Positions 1 through 14,032 of a stretch of 64,000 nt of DNA are shown here, piece after piece. Within the stretch, counting starts at the first letter, position 1. Each line of letters begins with the position of its first letter. The notes under the pieces are model-generated. The model saw nothing but the letters and a program-made list of their open reading frames with translations, had not been told where the DNA came from and ran no database searches. The DNA lies in assembly GCA_021613535.1 (NCBI GenBank), contig CP075493.1, forward strand, positions 6,200,001-6,264,000, in the 5' to 3' direction. The position numbers and the translations under genes were made by a program. Source of the stretch: Adineta vaga (Eukaryota > Rotifera).

Positions 1-461
1 CATAAGTGAAAAGAGTTCATTTTGTTTTCGAAGTCAGATTTGATCCCAGTGAACTTCAACTCACGTGAACATGTGTGTTTTTCTTTCTTTCTTTCTTTTA
101 TTGTTATATGTATGTAATGATGAAGAGAACAGTAGTGATCATTGATTTCGTCTCTGCTTTATTTTTCTTTTCTTTTACACAATTAAAAACAAAAATTATA
201 GAAATATAAATCTGACGGACGACAAAATCAACAAGTCTTTTCTTTATTTTGGTTGTCGTCGTGCTCGAGGAAGTGATGTTGTCGGTCGTTTAGCTAAAAG
301 AAAGGAGTATAGGAACAATGATATATAATCCATAGACTTACAGTAATCAACAGTTTGATCTCTACTTGCTGGTTGACTTGAAACATTGTCTGAAGTGTTC
401 TTATTTCTAGAGAAATGAATGTTTACAATTCGGTTGAATCTTGATTGAAACAAATTTATAT
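1..461. other. Downstream flank of KATNIP, no gene seen
   Basis: This stretch lies beyond the KATNIP stop codon. It is AT-rich with pyrimidine runs. A 69-codon minus-strand open frame (244-453) has no recognisable similarity and sits where the KATNIP 3' untranslated region would be, so I do not call it a gene. Confidence 0.5.
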
Positions 462-3400
462 TTACTCTAAAACTGTTTGTTTTTCATGTTCTGTAAGAAT
501 TCTTTCATCAGAAAATAGTATGGTATTATATGGTACTTCTGGATATTCTCTTCCATCTTCTTGATCATTCATTCTATCCAATATACCAGTCCAAACAAGT
601 AAATCATCGACAAGTAACTATTTATGAAACATTGATTTTTCAAAATAAAACATGAAAATAAATATTTACATACAGAGAATTCTCGTACACCACGATTAGG
701 TGTTTTCGCATAATTCCATATTTTAATCATTGATACAGATGTTGGTCGATCGAAAATAACGAAAACGCGATTAATCTATGTTATCAAAAACAATGTATCA
801 TTGTTTTCTATACAATATTTCAATGAGATTACATACAACATTCGGTAGAATTGGTGCAATCCAAGAATGACTTCCATCGATATCATCATTTTCTCCATCG
901 ATTAATTTATCTGGTGTACGTACGTCATCATCTGTACCTGGATTTAATGCATTTACACTATGAGGATATGCAGCAATATCTATGAGAAATCGAATAAATG
1001 TTTCATCTCTCGAATTTTTATCAAAGTAAATGTATTACTCTGTTGGATTAAACCAATACGTTCACCATTATCATCATAAAATTCGATACCATTTAAACCA
1101 ATATAATATGCATCACCATGTGTTGAATGAAGTTGAAATTCGAAAATGACTATAAAAAAGAGAGAAGATTTTCTTTGTATTGAATGTAAAACTACACTCG
1201 TTCAGATAACTTACAGCCATTTGGCATTGATATATCTAAATCAGGATTTTGATTACTCGCTGCTGCTTGTCTAAATTTTGAAAAAGATTATTTCGTTTGA
1301 ATATTTCTATGAAGATCACCTTACCGCTGTTGTTTTTGTTGGTCTGGAAGCATTGTTTTCGCATGTGCAAAGACAATTTCTTGTACAAAATCAAAATAGC
1401 AATGACCAGGTGCACGTCGTAACAGAAATCCTTGTCGTGGTGAAATAATCTTATCGTTCAATTGAACATGAAGACGTTTAATCTATTTGTTTTTGTAAAA
1501 TAAACCAAATCAATTCTCAATGTTTTTCTTCTTCTTACAATCGAAAGAAAAACTCACCCCTCGATAAGTATCATCCGGTGATTGATTATAGTTCCATATA
1601 CGTAAACCATGCAATTTTTTTGATACACTTAATGTAATCATAATACGCACCCGATCGTTCCTATTAAATGGACATAACCACATATGATTCGGATGACATG
1701 TCACATTTTCACTGTCGAATAAACTTGATGAAACGAAAAGAGAAGAATAATGAAATTTTCATTGTATCCTTTTTATCTTACTTTTCAAGTTTCTGAACAG
1801 CATTTGTATAATTCGACAGGACAGTAATATCTCGTGGACGAGCATCATATGTTTGAATGACACAATCAGCATCATTAACATCGACAACTTCAAGACCTGT
1901 TAAACCACAAAAATCTGGATCACCCCATGTATCTGTGACTGTTAAAATTAATTCTAAAAAACACATAGATAAATCAAATTAATATTCGTTCTGATGTGAA
2001 ATTATTTCCGGACTGTATGCCTCATTCATAGTCAACCAAAATCATATGATTTCCTTTATCAAGAACTTCATCGATGAGAATTGAAGTACGTACTTTTTCC
2101 ATAATATTCCGGTACTTGACTTGCAGCTGATGAACGCAAAGCAGTGAACGGTCTTCGTAACATTGCACGTGTCATTGGTCGAACCTAAATGGAATAAAAC
2201 TCTTCGATTCAAAAGAAAAAAAAAGTAATTGATTTCATCGATATACATCTGTTCCTGGACTTGGCGGACGATTCGTAGCTGTTTTCATATTATCATCATC
2301 ATCTTGAGCTGCTTCTTGATCAATATACATTTCATCATAAGTCGAGATTTTCTCCAGAATTCTTTCTTCAGTAGTAAATAAAATAGTCTAAAAAATTGAT
2401 TAGGAAAAAGAAAAGAAAGAAGTCGTGTTTCATTCTTGTTAACACATACTTCGCCGTAAGAAGATGGATCGTTACTAGCATTGATATTTCCACAAGCTTG
2501 AGTGATTTCTCCTTTAAAAATAATACGACCATCAAGTGCAATTTCTACATCTTTTGCGCCACGTGCTGAATGTATACGACTTTTATTATAATTCTTCAAA
2601 AACAAAAACAAACGTATTTCAAACTATTAAAGATATCCATTCTTACCCAAATTCGAATCATTGCAATTTTTGTCGGATGTTCGAATGTAATATAGATGAA
2701 ATGTGGTCGACCACTTGTGAATGGTGCAAGCCACATATGAATATCATCTCGAGTTTTATTAACTCCATCAACTAAGTTTGTTACTACACGTGGATCATTG
2801 CCATATTCAGGAAGAATATTTATATCAGGTGGATCTGCTGTGATCTATAAAAGTAATTTTATTGTTTGAAATAAAAATGAAGGAAAAGAAAAAGAATTGT
2901 GTTTCTGACTTTTTTAATGAGTATTGGATGACCTTCACCTGAAAATAATTCAATACCATTTAATCCGACATAATGACGATCGCCCCATGTTGTTTTTAAA
3001 TTGAAGACTAATTGTTCACCTAGTGGCAATTCAGGAATAGTAAATCTAGAAGAAAAAATGAGAACGATTTTGATTATTCAATAATTCATTAAGATAGTTT
3101 TTCTTTTGTTTCCTACTGTTCTTCATCATTATCATTATCATTTTTTGGAGTTCCACTTGTGAAATATTCATCAATTTTTTCATCTAATAGAATAGAAAAT
3201 AGTTATGAAATCTCAAGAAATCATTCTTTTCTTTTCTTTTTTGTAGTACTTTCAAGCATTCCACGATGTCTACGACCGAATAGATCAATTTGTGTCATAG
3301 ACTTTTCCAGCCAATCTGTTTGACGATCTAATTATTTCATAGACAATGACATAACTATTACAAAAGAATATAATTTTACCATTAGAACTAGCTTCTCCAA

Positions 3401-4872
3401 AAGGACTTCGTTTATTCGATGCTTGTTGTGATTGAGATGGTTTTTTCTCTTCAATTTCTGAATCAATATGAACTTCTCTGAAGTTCAGCAAAACTCGTTT
3501 ATTTATTAAGAAACATACGCAATAGATATAACTTACTTTGGATGGCGAAAATTTTCGAGATCAAGACTATCTACAGTTTTCGATGTTCGTCGTGTACCAG
3601 TAGCAAATAATGGCTGATTCGTTGTATGTGTACTACTAGCATTCTTCGTTAGATCTCCACCTGCCAGTCGTGCTCCTATTCAAATCATAAATATGTCATT
3701 AATCGATGAGTCATCATTTCAACAGTCTCTTCTGTTTCTAATAAGATACTTATTCAATTACCTGGTCGCTTTTCTCCTGGTCTTGGTGCATTATATTTTC
3801 CAGTAATTGGATGCTTCGGTAAATCTCGACGACTCATTTTTTTGTCAAAAAAAAACGTTTGTTTGTCTGACAATCGATCAAAAAAAAAGTGCACGTATCG
3901 TAAAAAAAATCACCATTATATTCCGTCCTTTCTTTCTCTCCTGATCGACGTTGTTAAGATGCCTTCTTAGCTGCGTAACTATCGTTCGCGTGAGAATGAA
4001 GAGCGAGAGAAAGAAAAATCCTTTTCTTTCTATGCTGACTTTCTCTCTTCGTCAATAATGTTCAATTCTAAGAAGTCAAACATAAAAGTATCTTACCTAC
4101 CTACCGGTGTTGAAAGACGATAAGTTTGTTGTTGAGAATTGATTAATCCTGCTGTCGATACATGTTCAAGAGATAAGGCTAAAAAGATTGTATGTAAATA
4201 TCAATAAAGATAAAGAATTGAAAGAAAAAATACATACAGAGACTTTGTTGAATATCAGAATTTTCTTGCGAATTTGATTTCGTATTTCTAAACCAATCTG
4301 GCATCCAACTTTGATCGACTTTTGGTGGGGACATCAAACGATATGTAAGCTGATTATTTACAGATGGTTGTGACTTCGATATTTGACAATGAATATCAGT
4401 TAGAATTGAACCTTGTTCCGTTTTGATCTTTGTTTGTATTGCTGGCATCCATTGACTTCGATGCTGGCGGGGTTTCTTTGTTAAATTAGTCGATGCAAAG
4501 TTTGAATAGAATGGTGAAAGAGTTTCGATACGATTTGATGAACTATCGAGTCTTTTCCGGCTAGCAGATGATGAACGTGGTGGCAGTTTATTATGAACTC
4601 CATTAATATACAATTGAAAACCACTCTCACGTTGTTTTAAAATATCATCTTTGGATTTTTGTTCACTATGATATGCTTTTGATGTTTGATTTTTTTCTTC
4701 TAATTTCTTCAAATATTCACTGTATTTACTACGTGCATCATGACGATATCCGGAAGTCTAATAGATGCATGATAAACAATGTTTAGGAATGAAGAAAAAA
4801 CAATATTGTAGATAATCTTACAGCACTTTGACTGCGAAAAAAGCTTCGTGATGGATCAGGAAAATCAGACAT
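462..4872 (-). CDS. KATNIP: Katanin-interacting protein (KATNIP/KIAA0556 homologue)
   Basis: KATNIP is a microtubule- and cilium-base-associated protein that binds katanin. The N-terminal exon carries a QRESGFQLYINGVHNKL segment that resembles the human N-terminus, which has a similar 'QREQGFSLYVNGAN' stretch. The body shows repeated DUF4457-type units: an LRIWNYN motif (about 1600), IALDGRIIFKGEI (about 2530), TDTWGDPDFCGLTGLE (about 1910) and related 'WGD..YVGLNGIE' forms near 2970 and 1080. The C-terminus, LVDDLLVWTGIL followed by VPYNTILFSDE, matches the family's conserved end. There are many short introns. I start at the ATG at 4872 (MSDFPDPSRSFF), which splices in frame to the conserved exon. 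Predicted length is about 1,100 residues, shorter than the human protein. One intron of about 270 bases (roughly 3.84-4.10 kb) is much longer than the rest, and an ATG at 3837 (MSRRDLPKHP) could begin a shorter product. It is divergent from the PARP gene, 435 bases apart. Confidence 0.85.
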
Positions 4873-5307
4873 AACATCCGTAGTAAAGAAAAATATTCTG
4901 AATGTTCATGATACTCTTTTTCAACTGTATGAGACTTCGTTTTTTTGTAAAACTTTGCTGTATAAACATAACTTAGGTTTTCATTTTCAATACGTCCCAT
5001 TGTTCATGTAGAACATTGAGTTAATGGAGGTATCTAAGTAACATGTGCTTTCAATCCCATGGACCAGTATCACTTAACATCGAATTTTAGTAAAACAACG
5101 ATGTTTGTAATTACAAGGTAGATAATTGCTTCATTCTACCAAGAAGATGTCGTTCCTATACGAAAGAGCATCTATAGGAAATTTTTAACCAATAGTAATT
5201 ATAACTTCCTATTATTCTTGCACCATCACTTGTCAATTACTGTTTTGCGGTTAAAACATAGATAAATACGGGCTTCTACATCAGAACTTTATCGTACTTA
5301 CAATTAA

Positions 5308-8147
5308 ATGGCATCGAGCAGTACTACTATAACAGTTTCTGGGCATAATGCTCAATGGGAATGGGAAGGTGATAAGAGTATATGGCAACAATATCCGCTT
5401 AATGTACAACAAGATATCTCTAAGGCATTTGACGGCGGTAAAAAAGAAGTAAGAATTTGAGTTTGTTTTGTATATGAGATTGTTTTCATTCTCTTTCAAG
5501 GTTGACGTTGACATCACTGATGAGATAAGTATGACAGTTAAATTCAATGATATGGTTCAAATTAATAAAAAAACAAAATTTATGCGTCGTATTCGTCTAT
5601 GTATCGAATTCAAAGATAAAAATGGTTATTCAGTTTATGAATGGCAAAATGAAAATAAAAAATGGGAAAGTTACGCTGCCGAAGTAATGATTAAAGTAGC
5701 CGATGCAATAAATAAGGATCAAACTACATTATCTGTTACTTGTCAAACTCGTTCCTATGACATCGATCTGAAGAAACTCACTCAGACAAATACCAGTACC
5801 AATGTTGTACGAAAAATTCGTTGTGTTAAATCAAGTTTGTTTATTTTTCTTTTAAATTACATCGTAAGACATATGTTTTATTTAGTGGCAAAACTACCAT
5901 CAAATACTTCAACCAGTACAGTATCAAATAAACGTTCATTAGAGGACGAAGATGAACCAACAGAAAGTACGACGAAAAAACGTGCAGTATCTAAATCAAC
6001 CGCACCGGAGAGCAACTCAAGTAAAGCAAAAAAAGAATTTGATCGATGATTTGCATTAGTTCTCATTTTATTTGCGTAGTACGTACAGTGACAACAGTTG
6101 CTGGACAAGCTCCAGTCGATGCTTCGTGTACTTCCATGTTAGGAAAAGCTCATGTTTACTGTGAAAATAAAGATATATTTGATTGTATGCTCAATCAAGT
6201 AAGATCGAAAAGATTTCTGTAGTTGAACGAATCAAGATTAATTTTGTTTTAGGCAAATGTTGGAAATAATAATAATAAATTTTATTTAATTCAACTTTTG
6301 GAGGAAAATAATAATAAAAAATATTATGTTTGGTTACGTTGGTAAGATTTTCATTTATGAAATGAATCATGTGTTTATATGTTTTAAATTAGGGGTCGAG
6401 TTGGATATAATGGACAAACAAATTTGGAAAGTTTTGGTGCCAATTTAGACAATGCAAAGCGAACTTTTTGTTCAAAGTATGTATACAACAACACATATTC
6501 TTATATGAATTGATCTTTTGTTTTTCAATAGATTTAGTGACAAAACAAAGAATGATTTTTATCATCGTGATACATTTACTAAATATCCTGGTAAATATGA
6601 TTATGTTCAACTGGACTATAATCCATCGGTAAGTCCAAATTTGTACCTTGATATCAATCTTGACAGTTGTTCTTTTTAGACTTCAAAGAAAAGTGAAGAA
6701 AATGAAGAAAATAAGAAAAAACGTGCAGATACAATGGAAGAACTTAAAAGTCGACCTATACCCGACTCAAAACTTGATAAACGTGTTCAGAATCTTATTG
6801 AACTAGTTTGTAACGTTCGTGCAATGGAAGAAGCATTACTTGAAATGAAATTCGATGCTAAAAAGAATCCCCTAGGTAAACTTAGTTCAGCACAGATTAA
6901 AGCTGGCTATGCAGCATTGAAAGACATCGAAACATTTATCAAAGCAAACAATTTTAATGCTACTTTTGTCGAAGCAAATAATACTTATTATACACGAAGT
7001 ACGTATTCATCGATAAGTTTAATTCGATAGATAGAACTAATGATTTGAAACAATGAGATCTTATGAACAGTTAGAGATTATCATTGAATATTTATTTTAG
7101 TTCCACATGAATTTGGTCGACATGCACCACCATTGATTAAAACGACTCAACAATTAAAACATGAAATTGAATTACTTGAAGCACTTGACGATATTGAAGT
7201 AGCATTTAGTGCTTTAAATACAGATACCAATACTCGTTTGAATCCTATTGATCAACAATATGAACAATTGAAATGTCAATTACATCCTATTGATCCAACT
7301 GATGATATTTACAAACTTATTGAAAAATATCTTCAATCAACTCATGCGACAACACATCAGCAATATAAAATGCAAATTGAAGATATATTTTCGATAGAAA
7401 GAGAAGGAGAACAAACAGCATTTAATGACATTGGAAATAAAATGCTTCTTTGGTAAGTTATGACGAGAAGTTTAATATGAGTAAATACATCTATCTACCT
7501 TTTTCAGGCATGGATCTCGTCTGACTAATTTTGCTGGTATTATGAGTCAAGGTTTACGTATTGCACCACCTGAAGCACCTGTGGTAAGTCGAATCAAACT
7601 TTTCATGAAAATATTCATCCATCTAGAATATACTTTAGACTGGATATATGTTTGGTAAAGGTTTATATTTTGCTGATATGAGTAGTAAAAGTGCTAACTA
7701 TTGTTATACAACACCGACAAAAAATACTGGTCTTGTTCTTCTCTCCGAAGTCAGTTTTATTTTTTTACTCATTGAAATGATTCTTAAGTTTATTCATTAT
7801 AGGTTGCACTTGGCAAATGGAATGAATTATTACATGCCGATAATAATGCTCATAAATTACCAACAGGTTTATCAAGTGTTAAAGCACTTGGTTCCGTAGC
7901 ACCTAATTCTAAAAATGAAATAAAATTGTAAGTTTAATATGATTTGTTCGAATGCGATGATATAAACTTTTCTTTCTTTTTTTTGATAAATAGTGAAAGT
8001 GATATAACAGTACCAATGGGTCCCGGTGAAGCTGCAACAGTAAAGAATTCAAAAGGTTATACATTGAATTATAATGAATATATTGTTTATGATACGAAAC
8101 AAGTTCGATTACGATATGTGATTAAATTGAAATTTTTATATAAATAA
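5308..8147 (+). CDS. Poly(ADP-ribose) polymerase with WWE-WWE-WGR-PRD-catalytic layout
   Basis: This is a PARP1/2/3-class enzyme that transfers ADP-ribose from NAD+ to proteins, probably in DNA-damage signalling in the nucleus. Domains in order: WWE 1 (about residues 8-80, [14 protein letters not shown]), WWE 2 (about 82-158, [13 protein letters not shown]), a basic linker with KR/KKR clusters that could be a nuclear signal (about 165-205), a WGR domain (about 220-325, WLRWGRVGYNG), the helical regulatory domain (about 350-470), then the catalytic domain. The catalytic H-Y-E triad is visible: [24 protein letters not shown] and YNEYIVYD. Length is about 720 residues in some ten exons with short introns. 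One donor lies inside an apparent continuation of the linker (AACTCAA|GTAAAG), so the in-frame KAKKEFDR is intronic. WWE domains normally bind ADP-ribose chains or ubiquitin-ligase partners, and tandem WWE in front of WGR is not the vertebrate PARP1/2/3 plan. Confidence 0.9.
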
Positions 8148-8458
8148 AACTCTTCGAATTCAGTGATTTTTGTTTCTGAAAGTTTCGTTGTTGTAAATGT
8201 ATTTGTTTTTTTTGTGAGAATAAAAGTAAAATAAATTTATTTTAATTCTATGAAGTATTTTGAAGTTTGTTATTTGCATGAACTCGTAATATATGTATAT
8301 AAGTGTGATAAAGAAAATTTTATTGAATAGTAACGACATCTACATTAAATTTTGCATGATTTTGAAGGATCTCTTGGCAATACCTCTTTCAAATAACTAT
8401 CAAATGGAGTTAATAGAAAAACGATTCTATTCTGTTTGATAGTATAATACATTGAAAA

Positions 8459-11400
8459 ATGAGTACAGCACTTGGACAACGGAAATCAGAAAAACTCGAG
8501 AAAAGCAAAGGTAATAAAATCTTTCATTGTTCTCGATGAGAATAGAATAGTTCATGAGTTCTACTTCGCAATTCGTCTTCCTTTTCTTTTGTTTCGGATT
8601 CATATGCACTGTTTTTTTAAAAATATTATTTAGACAGAGGTAGAGCTGCTAAAAGTGCCAAAACAACTTCACCTATTGTTGATGGACCTGTTGAATCGGA
8701 TACAACTCGACCACTTGATTCTGAAGAAATTCAAGCCTTAGCTATTCGAGTTGAAGATCTTGAAAAAGTAACATAAAAATGAAATTAATATTTTCATTTA
8801 TGATTTGCTCTAGTTACATCGAGATAAAAGTGGAAAGACATTATTGAATGAAGATAATCAACAAAGTTCTTTTATTGTTAAAAAAACTAAAACAGGTCCA
8901 AAAAAGCAACCGTACGTATGTGCATGATGTTCACTATATTATACTAAAGTTGTTCATGTTTTTTTCCTAAATTATCAAAACAATAGAATACAGGTAGCGA
9001 AGATTGCTCCAGGACAACCGGTACAAGATCAATTAATTAGTTCAGGATTACGATTTGATTCATCAGGAAAATTACTTCCCTATAGTATTCTTGGTTCAGT
9101 AAATGACTATGCTACAGAATTATCAGAAAACGAAGCAACAGAAGTAAGTGTATTTTTGAGAGAAAACTTTGAATAGGATCAAGGCATATGTGTATAGCTT
9201 GGCTCAATGAATCAAACAAAGAAAAGTCTGGATGATATTCCAGAAGCTGGAACATATCCTAAGAAAAGTAGACGATCAACAGGTAGTCCCGATGGTGGTG
9301 CTCGTTCGTTAAATAATTGGAAATTTCGAATGGATGAACGACGACAAGTAATGCAAACAATGTCAAGTAAATATTTCTCATGAGACGAAGAGAAAGTTTA
9401 GAAAACTATGTTCTTTATTATTGTAGAAGAATTAAAACGATCACCAACAACTTTACTAATGAATCAAACTGATCGTTGGCGAGAACGAAAAGAACTTCTT
9501 GATCTCATGGATACAACAATACCATTATTGCAAAATGGAAAAAATTGGCGTTTACATAGTGAATTTTGGGCACAGCAACAATTGATCGGAAATGAAGACA
9601 CAGGAATACAGTAAGAGATGTTACTAATTAGATCTATTTCAATAATCAATGATTTTACTTTGTTCTACAGTACGACATTAACTCGAACAGAAATTGGTTG
9701 TCCATTACCAGTTGAAACGATTGGTAAATCTGATATTGGTCTTCGAGAAACTGGTCTAGATTTAAATGAGAAAACATCTGATGCTTTATACAGACGAGAT
9801 TGGTTTAATTCCGAGTATAGTCTTATATTTCATTGAGAACTAAATCATTCATTTTCATCGCCTAGATATTTGGACAAACGCTTACAGCAATTAAATCCAT
9901 TGATGGAAGAAATTCTTCCACATAAACCTGATCTTTCATCTCTCGAAGTGCTTGGTTACAATACATTACGACGTAAAAGTCAACAGAAAAATGACGTTGA
10001 AGTACTTATTCATAGTAAAACAAATGATCAAGAACAAGATGAAACAGATATCACTGATAATATTCAAATCGATGATGATGAGAAAGAAAATGAAAACTAT
10101 AATGATACACTAGATAATATTCCTGATGTTGTCGATATGCCAATCATGGGTAAATCTTCTTGATGAATATGTACAATCTTATTCATAATATTTCCATTGA
10201 ATAGGTCCAGCATTAAAAATCGATTCTTTCGTTTTTCAACAAATGCCAAATGTTGATGAAAATGAAGAACTTGATTTTATGTATGAAATTCGTGTTCAAT
10301 TTGAAAGTCAAATAAAAGAAAGTGTAATACGTATGGTCGATATAAAAAATGTTGGATCAACTGTATTCTATTACGAATGGCAACAAAAACCATATACAAA
10401 ACCATTTGATATTGTCAATTCGAAAGTTCAACGTTTCTATTTTGATAATCGTACAAGTAAATAGATTTTAACATTTGTATTTTGATTGAACAAAATCATA
10501 TGAATTGTAGCACCTAGATTTCAACGTTATGAGAAACCGCTCTGTTCTCATGAGAGTTATGGTAGAAATTGATTGCTTATTTTTGCTCGAAAGCTCTCTT
10601 CTTTTCTTAAAATATCGAATATCTTTCATTTTATACCCTCCCTCCCTCCCCCGAGCTTGGAAGAAGATCATCCAATTCACATATTTTAGTCGAACAAAAT
10701 CTTTCGAGAAAAATCGAATTTTATTCTTTTGCACTCTTAGTTTCTTAGCTTGCTTTGAAATTCGTTTGCTTCATATCTCTATTTTCGTTTCCATATCTTA
10801 TTTAAGGTTCAATTTTACCCAATGATCATCTGAAACTTTCATTTGTATTCAAATCAAATGAACCAGGAATATTTACTGAACGTTGGCAATTATTAACACG
10901 TCCTGTACTTTGTGGTGGTCGACCCATAATTTTCACATTACGTGGAATCACAACAGAAGAAGATATTCATCGACAAACACGTATTGAAATCGAAGTATGT
11001 TCATTGAAATTTAAAAAAATGAAAATCAAATGTTTTCTTTTTAGCAAATGCTTTTTCATAAAGAAGCTGAAAGTATCGTACGAAAAATTGTCGAAAATAT
11101 TCTGGATAATGTTCGAACACCTGAACGTGCTCGTTCACCCATTGGTTTCTATATGACTGAACAAGAACAATTTGAAGAGAAAAATCCGGATGTAAGAATA
11201 ATTTAGTTAATAAAAACAAAATTCATTTCTTTTCACTCTTAGCTTTACTTTGATTTTGAAATTTTCGAACAAATTAAGAAAATCTATCAACAAATTGCAC
11301 CCAATGATGAAGATCAAAAATGGGATCTATCACTTGATACAATTCGTAATAAAATTCTTGCACTCGATGAAGAAAATCCGGAGAAATCCAATTTACTTGA

Positions 11401-12686
11401 ACAACTTAATCAAGCAATCAATCATCTTACTCTTCGACCATTAGTTCCTGCTGAACAAACGACATATCTAGTTTGGTAAGTGTAAATCTAATATTTCGAA
11501 TTAATCAGCAATTAAAATAATTCGATTAGTTATGATATTATGAATCAATTTATTGATTCATTCGTTGATGAAATGATTGGTATTCATAATAAGATACAAA
11601 CTACGGAACCAGTTACAGAATCCTATCCAGATTTTGATTTATGTACGTAGAAAAGAATTAAGAAATAATCGATAAGGTGCATTCTTATGAAAATTTAGAT
11701 GGTAATGAATTTACTTCATGGAAGAAAGCTTATGAAATTGCAAAACAACAAGAAAGTAAGAGAAGTTCCTATGAAAATTCGATTGAACATGCTTTCACTT
11801 TTGAACTAGGTGAAAAACGTCCTAAAAGTGCTACTGGTGGTGCAGGAAAAGATAAGAAAGGTGCTGCAACGAAAGGTGACAAAGGCGATAAAGCCAAGGT
11901 TAGTATTTCAAATTTTTTCATAACAAAATCGTATTTGACAAATACAGCATTTTGATTATTATGTTATAATTATGAGTGCATAGGACCTGAGTGATGGTTA
12001 GATGTCTTAGATTAAAGTATCTTGTCAATTATTTATATTTTAGAAAGGAGCAGAGAAAAAACCTGCCGCCAAAACGGTAATTATAATGATAATATTTTGA
12101 TTCCAATATCTAATATGATTAATATTTAAGCACAAGTTTTTATTCGCTTCCATATTATTTATAATTTGTGCTATTTTTTTTTATGTAAATAATCAATTTG
12201 AATGATTACGATTAGTTACATCATCACACATAGCGAATTCGGATGATCAGTAATAACGTTTTCTTCTTTTTTTTTGTTCTATTTTAGTCCACAAAGAAAA
12301 CTCCAGCACCACCTCAAACACCTTCTACTGCAAGTAAACGTGGAACTGCTAGTGGTACAAATTCTCAATTGAGTAAACAATCCTCTTTCGTTGACTCCGA
12401 AAAACCTGAACAAGAACGTGTACCATTGACTGAAGAACAAATAGAAGAACGTGCTAAAATTACTCAAGAAGCTTATTTACCAATTTATACATTATTATGT
12501 CACACATTTGATCGTCTTGAACAGGCTTTAGATGATCTATCCGGTAAATCATCAACATACAATGAAGATGTTCTTTATACACAATTAGCTACAACGATAC
12601 AAAATCAATCGCTAAATGTTCTAGATATACTTAAAGATGAATTAACGCGAAATACTATCTCACTAGATATGAACAATTTCTTTTAA
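8459..12686 (+). CDS. MYCBPAP: MYCBP-associated protein homologue (MYCBPAP)
   Basis: MYCBPAP is a testis- and cilium-associated protein that binds MYCBP/AMY-1 and has been linked to the axonemal central apparatus. Conserved blocks run the whole length: IQALAIRVEDLEKLH near the N-terminus, HILGSL-like LPYSILGSVNDY, WRERKELLDLMDTTIP, an RxxFW block (LHSEFWAQQ), ETGLDLN, VDMPIMGPAL, and FDNRTGSILPNDHLKLSF spliced across an intron of about 300 bases (10.46-10.81 kb). A central ASH/MSP-like beta domain (ESVIRMVDIKNVGSTVFYYEW) is visible. The C-terminal region is lysine-rich (GKDKKGAATKGDKGDKAK) and includes a 36-base microexon near 12042-12077 between two introns. The start is the first ATG, 17 bases after a pyrimidine-rich AG that could accept a spliced leader. 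Confidence 0.88.
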
Positions 12687-13989
12687 ATAAATAAATTAAC
12701 TAAATCATTGAAAAAAGTATATTCTTTACGGATGATTGGTAAAAAAAACACCAAATCTTTCAGTTTTAATCAATTAGAGAATCTGTGATAGCTGCACACT
12801 TCCGGCATTATATGAAGCCTTTGCAAAACGATTGCTTTCTGTATTTAGAATTAATCAATAAATTAAGATCGATTATTTATTTAACTCTCATATTGATCCA
12901 TATGAACATCATCTGCTAAGTGTAACGGGAAAGGTGTTTTTGTTCAATGTTCATGTACAATTTTTATCACCATAAAATTGTCACACATCAGTATAATATC
13001 GGTTAGGTGAAAAAATAAAACTGGGCGTAGACAAACGCCTATCTCTAACCTATTAGTATTGCTTCATAACATTCTTTTCGCGTGTCTACCATCTCTTTCC
13101 TTCCTTCGTCTAGATGTGAATAGAAGAGAATAACAATAATAATAACAAGAATAACAAATTCAACAATAATAATGTTTCTTATTTCCTCATGACTAAAACG
13201 CAAAATGTAATGTGTGAAAGTAAATCGTTTCACGAACACCCACGAAGTCATCAAGTTATATTGAAAAAAACAAATCTGACGTCATAAACAATCTCATCAA
13301 CTCAACAAACATTACTCATTGTTGATCAGCATAATGATCACGACGAAAATGCACGCACGTGCATCATATTCTAATTGATTTTTTTCTTCTCCATGCAAGT
13401 GTTAATAGAATAATCGTTAACATACTCGATTCACACACACGTCATTCATCCTGTGAGCAGATTGAAACATTCGAAGTGATTGAGATCAACACTGATAGGA
13501 TGATCAGAGAAATTCTTGTTTGAAGTTTAACTGCTCAATTGATTGATAAAACTATCGAATCGGGATCAATTCAAGGTGATTTCTGATGATATTATAAAAT
13601 AGTATGAATTAGAAAGATAAAACATAAAATGATTTGTGTGAATTTATTTCTTCGTTGAACTTTCAAATCAATTGAATACGAAATAAATAAATGCTTTCAA
13701 TTCTAACGTCATGATTTCCGAAAGTCATTCTCGTTGTATGGACCTTTTAATTTATTCCTAACGGCAAACGGATGTCTATTGAAGTGATCGATTGTTTGTG
13801 ACATACGGAATGTTCGATTGCAACAAGTGAAGTGTTATTAGAACAATAAAAATAGCATTTTTATTTATTTTTTTATACACACATACACACACACAACAAA
13901 ATTGAAATAATACACACGAAAAGAAAAACGAAAGTAAGCGAGAAAAATTCTACCATTGTAGAGAAACATTCTTCACAAATCATCGAATG
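12687..13989. other. Convergent intergenic region, no gene seen
   Basis: This separates the 3' ends of MYCBPAP (+) and the RNF220-like gene (-). It is AT-rich, with a short CA-rich run near 13875-13895 and many scattered stop codons. I searched the minus strand here for the missing second half of the RNF220 RING (a Cys-Pro-x-Cys block) and did not find it. Confidence 0.5.
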
Positions 13990-14032
13990 ATTATCAATCC
14001 TACTAAAATGAGGAAAAAAAAAGTTAATAAAA

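Noticed and set aside
244-453. 69-codon minus-strand ORF after KATNIP
   Set aside because: No family resemblance and located in the presumed KATNIP 3' untranslated region.
10529-10825. 98-codon plus-strand ORF
   Set aside because: It lies inside a MYCBPAP intron; splicing across it rebuilds the conserved FDNRTG-SILPNDHLKL sequence.
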